Shown piece after piece: positions 9,144-16,325 of a stretch of DNA of 64,000 nucleotides (positions are counted from its first letter, which is position 1; the number at the start of each line of letters is the position of its first letter). The DNA lies in the NCBI GenBank assembly GCA_937903155.1, contig CALCZU010000012.1, forward strand, positions 1 to 64,000, given 5' to 3'. The position numbers and the translations under genes are program-made. The notes under the pieces were generated by a model. It searched no databases and was not told the origin of the DNA. It was given only the letters and a program-made list of their open reading frames with translations. The stretch is from an uncultured Bdellovibrionales bacterium. GTDB lineage: Bacteria; Bdellovibrionota; FAC87; UBA2466.

Positions 9144-10182
9144 TTCGCCAGGTCATAAAAACTTTATCGCCTGGGTTTAAAGAACGCTTCTTTTGTCGTT
9201 CGAGCTCTTGTTCAAAAACTTTAAAAGCATTGTCTTTGGTTTTGACCGTGTACTCAGTGCGAGACCCTAAGTAACTCAATTCCTGGATCTGACCTTCGAT
9301 GAGATTGTCATGCACATTGGCTTTAGTTCTTAAAATGCGCATTTTTTCAGGTCGCAAAAGAAGCGAGATGTGTTTGGGGAGTGCAACCCCGTTTTTTTTC
9401 ACTTTAAAGGTCCCGCAAAGGGACTGAACCGCGTGTACGCCCTCGACTTCTTCGACGATTTCGCCTTTGATTTCATTCACGGGTCCGATAAAGCGAGCCA
9501 CAAAGCTATCGACGGGGTCTTCGTAAATCGCTTTGGGAGTTCCGACTTGGAGGCAAATTCCATCTTTCATGACGGCCATGCGATCCGAGAGCTGCAAAGC
9601 TTCTTCTTGATCATGAGTCACCATGACGAACGTCAATTGCACTTTTTTGCAAATCGCTTTTAATTCCTCGCGCATTTTGGTGCGGAGGGCCGGATCTAAA
9701 GCCGACAAGGGCTCATCCAAAAGCAAAACATCGGGTCTATCGACAATTGCGCGCGCTAAAGCCACACGCTGACTTTGGCCCCCGCTGATCTGATTCGTTT
9801 TGCGAGTTGCCAGGTTTTCGATCTCGACCAGTTTCAAAGCTTCTTTCACGCGCTCTTGAATTTCAGAGAGCGGACGTTTTTTGAGTCTCAAACTAAAAGC
9901 CACATTTTCAAAAACGTTCAGGTGAGGAAAAAGCGCGTATCTTTGAAAAACGGTGTGAATATTGCGTTTGTGAGGGGGGAGTTTGGTGATGTCCGAACCT
10001 TTTAAAAAGAGGCTTCCCGAAGTCGCGGTTTCAAAACCACCCATGAGTCGAAGTGCCGTTGTTTTTCCGCAACCCGAAGGTCCCAAAAGGCAGAAAAATT
10101 CTCCTCTTTCAATTTTAAGATCCAGTGGAGAGAGACGAAATCCTCCAAAGTCTTTTGACAGGGACTTGAGTTCTAGTGGCAT
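9112..10182 (-). CDS. potA: polyamine ABC transporter ATPase PotA
   Basis: The protein carries the standard ABC ATPase motifs in order: Walker A GPSGCGKTT (about 34-42), Q-loop in TVFQRYALFPHL, signature ISGGQSQRVALARAI, Walker B VLLLDEPLSALDP and the switch His in VTHDQEEA. The C-terminal 110 residues form the TOBE regulatory domain. It powers polyamine import. It is first in the operon; the intergenic region 10183-10283 separates it from the divergent agmatinase gene, so importer and ureohydrolase may share control. Confidence 0.95.
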   Translation of the reverse strand: MPLELKSLSKDFGGFRLSPLDLKIERGEFFCLLGPSGCGKTTALRLMGGFETATSGSLFLKGSDITKLPPHKRNIHTVFQRYALFPHLNVFENVAFSLRLKKRPLSEIQERVKEALKLVEIENLATRKTNQISGGQSQRVALARAIVDRPDVLLLDEPLSALDPALRTKMREELKAICKKVQLTFVMVTHDQEEALQLSDRMAVMKDGICLQVGTPKAIYEDPVDSFVARFIGPVNEIKGEIVEEVEGVHAVQSLCGTFKVKKNGVALPKHISLLLRPEKMRILRTKANVHDNLIEGQIQELSYLGSRTEYTVKTKDNAFKVFEQELERQKKRSLNPGDKVFMTWRSEDSIVLPER

Positions 10183-10283
10183 TGCACAAGTTAATAAATG
10201 AAACGGGGTATCATCACAAGCGGAAAATGAGGGATTTCTCTAAAAATTGTGAACAGTTGGATCATCGGTTATCCTTTTAGTCT

Positions 10284-11357
10284 ATGTTGCTGAGCGCACT
10301 TGAGAGATTACGGCTTTTTTTGAGACCTCCGGGAAAAGGAATCTACACTCCGTCGACGGGAGGAGGATACGCCACGCGACTTTTAACCCAACTTTATGGG
10401 ACGAGCGACGCGAAGGAAGTTTCAGTCGCCTGGGAAAATGGATTACAAAAATTACGTCGAGTCCGAGGCGTCGTTTTGGGAATTCCCTCCGACACGGGAG
10501 CGGGAATAATGCGAGGCGCAAACTTCGGTCCGATTGGCGTTCGCGAAGCCTACCTCGAAAAGTACGGTAACTACCCAAAAGACGTTTTAGACGTCGGAGA
10601 CGTCATTGTGGTCCCCCAGCTTCTTCATGACGAAATGCTCTCTGAGTCTCAAATCAAAGCGACAAAAGAATCCCTTTTTCCGGGCGTGAACGGCGCTCTA
10701 CCGGTCAGTCCTTTGTCGATTGCTGAAGCGGCCTATGCGGCTTTAAGAGAACTCAATCCCAATCTCGAAGTTTATCTCATCGGGGGCGATCACAGTGTCA
10801 CCTGGCCGGCGATTGTTGATTGTGAAAAACGCTTCCACGATAATTTCGCGGTTTTGCATTTTGACGCACACACCGATCTCATGGAGCACCGCCTGGGCGT
10901 GAAGTATTGTTTTGGAACTTGGGCGTATCTGGCTCAAAAAATCATGAAACCGCGCAGTCTTGTCCAAGTGGGAGTCAGAACTTCGGGAAAACCCAAAGAA
11001 CACTGGGAGAAAACTTATCCCGTGACCCAATTTTGGGCGAAAGAGATTGTGGGCAACGAAGACCGAGCGATTCAAAACATTCTCGCGCATTTTAAAAAAA
11101 TCCAAGCAAAGCACATTTACATTTCAAACGATATTGACGGCACGGATTCGGGACTCGCCCCTGCAACCGGCACTCCCGAAATCAACGGACTCACAGCTGA
11201 GTTTGTCGGAGAGTTGATTTCCAAAGTAAAATCGAATTTCAAAGTCATCGGAGGAGACGTCGTCGAAGTGGCTCCCATTTTATCTGGCAGACGTGATTTT
11301 AAAAACGAAGAGACTTGCGTTTTAGCGGCAGATTATCTTCACACACTCATGCAATAA
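10284..11357 (+). CDS. agmatinase/arginase-family ureohydrolase
   Basis: It has the binuclear manganese-site motifs of the ureohydrolase family: GGDHS (first His ligand), HFDAHTDLM (His and Asp ligands) and SNDIDGTDSGLAPATGTPE (Asp ligands and substrate loop). The family hydrolyses guanidino groups to release urea; agmatine to putrescine is the best guess given the divergent polyamine importer. The N-terminal 55 residues extend beyond the usual family start. It is followed by a double ATP-grasp ligase and an aminopeptidase, so a guanidino-containing peptide or conjugate is an alternative substrate. Arginase or formimidoylglutamase activity cannot be excluded. Confidence 0.87.
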   Translation: MLLSALERLRLFLRPPGKGIYTPSTGGGYATRLLTQLYGTSDAKEVSVAWENGLQKLRRVRGVVLGIPSDTGAGIMRGANFGPIGVREAYLEKYGNYPKDVLDVGDVIVVPQLLHDEMLSESQIKATKESLFPGVNGALPVSPLSIAEAAYAALRELNPNLEVYLIGGDHSVTWPAIVDCEKRFHDNFAVLHFDAHTDLMEHRLGVKYCFGTWAYLAQKIMKPRSLVQVGVRTSGKPKEHWEKTYPVTQFWAKEIVGNEDRAIQNILAHFKKIQAKHIYISNDIDGTDSGLAPATGTPEINGLTAEFVGELISKVKSNFKVIGGDVVEVAPILSGRRDFKNEETCVLAADYLHTLMQ

Positions 11358-11370
11358 GTTTGAAAAACTA

Positions 11371-11399
11371 TTTACATTGCTGAGAATTCAACCGATAAA
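11371..11399 (+). promoter_or_regulatory. putative sigma-70 promoter, leaderless
   Basis: TTTACA (11371-11376), a 17-base spacer and GATAAA (11394-11399) precede the GTG at 11408 by only 8 bases. No Shine-Dalgarno sequence lies between them, so the mRNA would begin at or just before the start codon. Confidence 0.45.
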
Positions 11400-11407
11400 T
11401 ATCAAAC

Positions 11408-13450
11408 GTGAAAATCGCATTTGTATTCAATAAAAAAACGGATGATTCTTTAGAGCAAGCCGAGTTCGACACCCCCGAAACGATTGCTTCGATTCACAAC
11501 GCACTTGCTTCGGCGGGTCACGAAGTTTTGGATGTCGAAATGACGGTTCAAAGCTCGGTGTCGAGTTGGATTACCGACCTCAAAGCCGCCAAACCCGATC
11601 TGATTTTTAACACTGCCGAAGGTTACTACGGTATTGGCCGCGAAAGCCTAGGTCCGACCATTTTTGAACAATTAAAACTGCCTTATGTGGGTTCAGGACC
11701 TTATGGATGTTTTCTGACTCTAGATAAGTTTCTAACAAAACAGATGCTCGCCAGTCGCAAAGTTCCCGTGGCCGAAGGTTACTTCGTTAATACGATTGAG
11801 GAATTGCAGAGTGTCGCGCGCGAGTTTGTTTATCCCGCGTTTGTGAAGCCGAATTACGAAGGCTCGAGCAAAGGGATTACCGAGCGTTCTTACTGCCGTG
11901 ATGCAGAAGAATTACTTTCCTATGGAACGGAATCTCTCAAGCTTTTTCATCAGGGTCTTTTGATTGAGCGTTTCATTCCGGGACGAGATGTGACCGTGCC
12001 TTTTATTTCCGGTCTTGGGGACGGAGGAGTTTTAGAGGCTCTTGAATACGTTTTTGTTGAAGGCGAGAGAAATTCCAAATCGCAAGAAGCCAATATTTAC
12101 GACTACGATTGCAAAAATCATAAAGACGATGCAGTGAGCATCCGCTGCCCCGCTCAGATTGAGCCTTCTGTCCGTTTACAACTGAACGAGCACATGAAAA
12201 AGATTATCCCGGCACTTGGGATTGTAGATTTTGCCCGAGCAGATTTTCGAATTACGCCGGATAATGAAATCTTTTTTCTTGAGATCAATGCGCTTCCCAG
12301 TCTTCAACCGGGAGCGGGTATTTTTGAATCGACCCGCCTTTTGAATCTTGATTATAACCAAACTATTTTAAAAATTTTAGATGCGGCTGTCGGACGGCTC
12401 GACTTGAATACGAAAACTTCGCGTTCTCCCAAACGTTTGAGGACGATGACTCCAAATGTTGGATTGGTTTACAATTTGAAGCGAAAAGATCCGGGAGATC
12501 CGGATTACGAAAAAGAAGCCGAGTTTGATTCGCCTAAAACCGTGGAAGCGATTTCAAGCACAATTAAAAAATTCGGGCTGAACGTCATCCCGATTGAAGC
12601 GACAAAAAGTCTCGGAGAAAAACTTCGAGAACACCGGATCGATGTGGTCTTTAATATCGCGGAGGGATCCAACAAGCGTGCACGTGAAGCGCAAGTTCCG
12701 GCCGTTTGTGATCTCTTAGGAATAGAGCACACGGCAAGTGATGCGACGTGCATGGCGATTACGCTCGATAAAGCCATTACTAAGCGGATTTTAGATCATA
12801 CCGGCATTTTAACTCCGGCTCACAGGCTGTACCAGGGTGGGAAAACGGTTGAGAGCGGTCTGAAATTTCCGGTGATTGTAAAACCTAATCATGAAGGCAC
12901 TTCCAAAGGGATTTACGATAAATCAGTCGTCAGTACTCAAGAAGAATTAAATCAGGTGGCGGCCCAGCAGTGGCAGCGTTTTCACAGTCCGATTTTGTGT
13001 GAGGAATATATTGAAGGCCGTGAATTCACGATAGGGCTCTTAGGCAATTCGACTTTAAAAATTCTTGGTCCTATGGAAATTGCATTTTCTCCCTCTGCGG
13101 GAAAATTTCCGGTCTACGGGTTCGAAGCAAAACAAGTGAATCCTTACGACAACCCAATCTTTTCTCAGAGGTGTCCTGTTAGTTTAGGAAAAGAAATGGA
13201 TCGAAAGATTCAAGTCTTTGCTAAAAAGGCCTTTGTCGAACTGGGTTGTCGAGATGTCGCGCGAGTGGATTTTAAGATCGACAATAAGGGAAATATTTAT
13301 TTTATCGAAATCAATCCGCTCCCTGGATTGACTCCTGGTTTTAGTGATTTGGTGATTATCGCCGAAAAATCGGGAATGACTTATGAAAGCTTAATTAAGA
13401 GAATACTGACTCCCGCCGTCCAAAGATGGCGTCAAATGGCAAAGGCATGA
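11408..13450 (+). CDS. tandem double ATP-grasp ligase (two D-Ala-D-Ala-ligase-like modules)
   Basis: The 680-residue protein is an internal duplication. Each half has a Ddl-like N-terminal domain (AEFDTPETI and AEFDSPKTV are aligned), an ATP-binding LDK segment, the Lys-rich ATP loop (VKPNYEGSSKG and VKPNHEGTSKG) and the metal-binding end (FFLEINALPSL and YFIEINPLPGL). Both halves keep the Glu-x-Asn metal ligands and the ATP-contact lysines, so both look active. Such enzymes join a carboxylate to an amine through an acyl phosphate. Two active modules suggest sequential ligations. The gene sits between a ureohydrolase and a DmpA-type aminopeptidase that overlaps its 3' end. The product is unknown; a canonical Ddl exists elsewhere in this window (27980), so cell-wall D-Ala-D-Ala is an unlikely job. 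Confidence 0.88.
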   Translation: MKIAFVFNKKTDDSLEQAEFDTPETIASIHNALASAGHEVLDVEMTVQSSVSSWITDLKAAKPDLIFNTAEGYYGIGRESLGPTIFEQLKLPYVGSGPYGCFLTLDKFLTKQMLASRKVPVAEGYFVNTIEELQSVAREFVYPAFVKPNYEGSSKGITERSYCRDAEELLSYGTESLKLFHQGLLIERFIPGRDVTVPFISGLGDGGVLEALEYVFVEGERNSKSQEANIYDYDCKNHKDDAVSIRCPAQIEPSVRLQLNEHMKKIIPALGIVDFARADFRITPDNEIFFLEINALPSLQPGAGIFESTRLLNLDYNQTILKILDAAVGRLDLNTKTSRSPKRLRTMTPNVGLVYNLKRKDPGDPDYEKEAEFDSPKTVEAISSTIKKFGLNVIPIEATKSLGEKLREHRIDVVFNIAEGSNKRAREAQVPAVCDLLGIEHTASDATCMAITLDKAITKRILDHTGILTPAHRLYQGGKTVESGLKFPVIVKPNHEGTSKGIYDKSVVSTQEELNQVAAQQWQRFHSPILCEEYIEGREFTIGLLGNSTLKILGPMEIAFSPSAGKFPVYGFEAKQVNPYDNPIFSQRCPVSLGKEMDRKIQVFAKKAFVELGCRDVARVDFKIDNKGNIYFIEINPLPGLTPGFSDLVIIAEKSGMTYESLIKRILTPAVQRWRQMAKA

Positions 13451-14592
13451 TGAATCTCTTTCAAAAATACCGAGAGGACTCGAAGAAGCGCTTGCGCCTG
13501 AGAGACCTCGGCGTCTTCATCGGTGAGTATCAGCCAGGGCCTCTAAATTCCATCACCGATGTCAAAGGTGTCAGAGTCGGACACTCGACTCTCATCGAAG
13601 GATCGGGTCGTAGAAAACCAGGGAACGGTCCTGTCCGTACAGGGGTGACGGTCATTCATCCTAACGACGATATTTATAATCAAAAAGTGGTCGGCGGCAG
13701 TTTTATTTTAAGTGGAGCCGGTGAAGTTTCAGGACTGACTCAAGTCATGGAGTGGGGAATTATCGAAACTCCGATTGCTTTGACCAACACACTCTCAGTG
13801 GGACGGGTCGGCGACAGCATCGTGAAGTGGATGGTCGAGAAGTACGGAAATATCCGCGAGCTTCAAGAAGTGATTATTCCTGTTGTCGGCGAATGCGATG
13901 ATAGTTTTTTAAATGATGCGATTGGATTGCACGTCAAACCCCAGCACGTCTTTCAAGCATTAGACACCGCGACAACCGACAAACCCGACGAGGGGGCTGT
14001 GGGTGCCGGAACGGGGATGATTTGCTGCGATTTTAAAGCAGGGATTGGGACTTCGAGCCGAGTGGTTCCTCTGGGAGATCGACAGTATACGATGGGCGTT
14101 CTCGTCAATTCGAATTTCGGTGTGATGGAACATCTTAAAATCGACGGATTTCCCGTCGGTAGAAGCCTGCTCCATGAACAAGGCACCTATAACCGTCGAG
14201 TGAATAACTACGGTTCGATTATTGTCGTCATTGCCACCGACATGCCTTTGACAGCGATGCAAATGAATCGCCTTTGTCGGCGAGCCGCACTGGGAATAGG
14301 GCGCGTGGGAAGTTACGGCGCTCATTCGAGTGGTGAAATCATTATTGGTTTTTCAACAGCCAATGTCGTGCCTCGTCAGCCGCCGCATCCCGAGGTTCAA
14401 TTTAATATGGTCGTCGATACGTTTTTAGATCCGGCTTACAAAGCGGTGATTGAGACGACGGAAGAAGCGATTTTGAATGCTCTGACTTCCGCGACCGATA
14501 TGGAAGGCGTGAACAATAATAAAGTCCCTGCTTTGAATCTAGAGCTTTTAAAAGCGCTGATGCTTCAGTACAATTCTGTTAAAGCGAGATAA
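13447..14592 (+). CDS. DmpA/BapA-type (P1 family, S58) aminopeptidase
   Basis: It belongs to the N-terminal-nucleophile aminopeptidases that self-cleave before a Ser and act on D-aminoacyl or beta-aminoacyl peptides. Family segments seen are GPLNSITDVKGVRVGHSTLIEG near the N terminus, VGAGTGMICCDFKAGIGTSSR in the middle and NNYGSIIVVIATDMPL, where the Gly-Ser bond is the expected autocleavage point (Ser about residue 257). The ATG at 13447 overlaps the upstream stop (ATGA type); an in-frame ATG at 13426 is also possible. Overlap with the double ATP-grasp gene implies that the peptidase acts on, or recycles, the product of that ligase; this is inference. Mature DmpA-like enzymes are alpha/beta heterodimers. 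Confidence 0.9.
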   Translation: MMNLFQKYREDSKKRLRLRDLGVFIGEYQPGPLNSITDVKGVRVGHSTLIEGSGRRKPGNGPVRTGVTVIHPNDDIYNQKVVGGSFILSGAGEVSGLTQVMEWGIIETPIALTNTLSVGRVGDSIVKWMVEKYGNIRELQEVIIPVVGECDDSFLNDAIGLHVKPQHVFQALDTATTDKPDEGAVGAGTGMICCDFKAGIGTSSRVVPLGDRQYTMGVLVNSNFGVMEHLKIDGFPVGRSLLHEQGTYNRRVNNYGSIIVVIATDMPLTAMQMNRLCRRAALGIGRVGSYGAHSSGEIIIGFSTANVVPRQPPHPEVQFNMVVDTFLDPAYKAVIETTEEAILNALTSATDMEGVNNNKVPALNLELLKALMLQYNSVKAR

Positions 14593-14597
14593 AAAAC

Positions 14598-15410
14598 ATG
14601 GATCTTTTTCAGTCTTTCATCCTCGGAATGATTCAAGGAGTCACTGAGTTCGTTCCGGTCAGTTCTTCAGCGCATTTGATTTTGTTTCCTTGGTTAATGA
14701 AGTGGGAAGATCCCGGTCTGACCTTCGATGTCTTTTTGCATTTGGGAACTCTCATCGCGCTTTTTATCTATTTTTTTAAAGAGCTCTGGGGAATCGCGAT
14801 GGGTGGATTGCAATCCATCCTCGAAAGACGCATTGGGTTCGAACCCGATCGGATGCTTTTTTGGTGGATTGTCCTCGGGACGATTCCAGGAGCGGTCGCA
14901 GGAGTTTTATTCAATGACTATGCGGAAACGGTGTTCCGGAATCCGCTTTTGATTGCGATGACGTTGTCGCTTGTAGGCTTTATCATTTTTTGGGTCGATA
15001 GACAGTATCCAGCCCTTCGAAAAATGGACGAACTTCGATTTTTTGACGTGCTTTGTATTGGTTGCGCTCAAGCTTTCGCCATTATTCCCGGCGTGTCTCG
15101 TTCCGGATCGACCATGGGAATGGGAAGACTCCTCGGATTTTCGAGAGATGCGGCTGCGAAGTTTTCTTTTCTTCTGTGTACACCGATTATTCTGGGAGCA
15201 ATCGTTTCGAAGATTAAACCCCTCATCGAATCGCTTGGACACGGAATGGACTGGAAGTATTTAGTGGTTGGATTTTTGTCTTCGTTCTTCTTCGGTCTTA
15301 TCAGCATCCATTTCATGCTGCGCTACTTGCGATCTTCCAGTCTCGCTTTGTTTACGTGGTACCGCTTAGCACTTGCGATGTTCGTAATCTTTTGGAGCCT
15401 ACTCCACTAG
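14598..15410 (+). CDS. uppP: undecaprenyl-diphosphatase UppP (BacA)
   Basis: The integral membrane protein has the two family signatures EFVPVSSSAHL (residues about 17-27) and PGVSRSGST (about 155-163) that form the active site, plus about eight hydrophobic helices. It dephosphorylates undecaprenyl diphosphate to recycle the carrier lipid for cell-wall and surface-polymer synthesis, and gives bacitracin tolerance. It begins 5 bases after the DmpA-like gene, so it is the last gene of the ureohydrolase-ligase-peptidase operon, hinting that this operon has an envelope role. Confidence 0.96.
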   Translation: MDLFQSFILGMIQGVTEFVPVSSSAHLILFPWLMKWEDPGLTFDVFLHLGTLIALFIYFFKELWGIAMGGLQSILERRIGFEPDRMLFWWIVLGTIPGAVAGVLFNDYAETVFRNPLLIAMTLSLVGFIIFWVDRQYPALRKMDELRFFDVLCIGCAQAFAIIPGVSRSGSTMGMGRLLGFSRDAAAKFSFLLCTPIILGAIVSKIKPLIESLGHGMDWKYLVVGFLSSFFFGLISIHFMLRYLRSSSLALFTWYRLALAMFVIFWSLLH

Positions 15411-15419
15411 GTTTCAACC

Positions 15420-15457
15420 CGTCTTTGCGAGGAGCGAAGCGACGAAGCAATCTCGCA
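15420..15457. repeat. REP-like element, half copy (copy 3)
   Basis: The stretch contains tttgcgaggagcgaagcg followed directly by acgaagcaatctcgc, the left arm of the palindrome seen intact at 6331-6429, but with no matching right arm. It lies between two convergent genes, as does the intact copy. Confidence 0.85.
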
Positions 15458-15476
15458 GTCGCGTGAGAGACCTTTG

Positions 15477-16325
15477 TTACTTCTGCTCAATCTGTTTCTG
15501 ACTCTTATCCTGAAAAAATTCAATCAGCTGCTGAGAGGACGGTGCTAAGTTCCATCCGAGGCCTACCGAAACCGATGTCGGGGCGGAGTTGTAAAACGCA
15601 ATTACGCTCCAGTTGGGAGCTAATCTGACAAAGGTCCCCACGTTTAAACTTATGGACTTCTCGTCGCGGCCCAAAGAACTGATTTGGTTATATCGTGTTC
15701 CTAACGAAAATCCGAAACGGTAGAAATACCAAACGCCGGCAGCGGTGACAGCATATTCGCTCGAGACAAGGTGTTGATTAAAATCGAAAGGCACAAGCAG
15801 ATCGACTTGAAGCGAAAAACGATCGTGCGACAACCAGCCGATACCCATTCCCAATTGGCGAGTTCCGAGAGAATCGTAAAGGACGCCTCCTAAATGGATT
15901 CTCCTTGTCAGTTGAAAAATTCCTGCGGCGTCTAACGCCGTTTCGATATTGCTTCCGATCCCCATGATTCGGGTTCCTAATCCCACTGACAGGCGTTTAA
16001 TTCTCGCCGCGACTCCTGCGAACACATTATGAAACGCAACACCTTCCTGCGAACTGCCCGAATACCCTAAATTCATTCCCAATCTTCCACTTCCGGCGGC
16101 GCCCGAGGCAAGATACGAGTGGGGCTCATTGGGTTGAAGAGGCGGAGAGTAAAGGACTTGAATTTCTTTGCGCCAGTCATTGGCCAGAGCCGCCGGATTT
16201 GTCAGTGAGGCAGTTGCAAAGGCCGGAAAAAGCATTCCTCCCGGAAGCGTCGCTCCGTGGCGAGCGGATGCGCTGGATGTGATTAGAAAACCCGCTAAAA
16301 AAAGAGAAAGTTTAAAAAAGTTCAT
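15477..16325 (-). CDS. putative outer-membrane beta-barrel protein
   Basis: The ATG at 16325 gives a signal peptide (MNFFKLSLFLAGFLITSSASA). The mature part is rich in alternating hydrophobic and Gly/aromatic residues such as GRLGMNLGYSGSS, FSLQVDLLVPFDF and WSVIAFYNSAPTSVSVGLGWNLAP, as expected for amphipathic beta strands in an outer-membrane barrel. The start overlaps the end of the Calx-beta lipoprotein gene by 14 bases, so the two are translationally coupled and may form a surface complex. No specific family is recognised. Confidence 0.78.
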   Translation of the reverse strand: MNFFKLSLFLAGFLITSSASARHGATLPGGMLFPAFATASLTNPAALANDWRKEIQVLYSPPLQPNEPHSYLASGAAGSGRLGMNLGYSGSSQEGVAFHNVFAGVAARIKRLSVGLGTRIMGIGSNIETALDAAGIFQLTRRIHLGGVLYDSLGTRQLGMGIGWLSHDRFSLQVDLLVPFDFNQHLVSSEYAVTAAGVWYFYRFGFSLGTRYNQISSLGRDEKSISLNVGTFVRLAPNWSVIAFYNSAPTSVSVGLGWNLAPSSQQLIEFFQDKSQKQIEQK

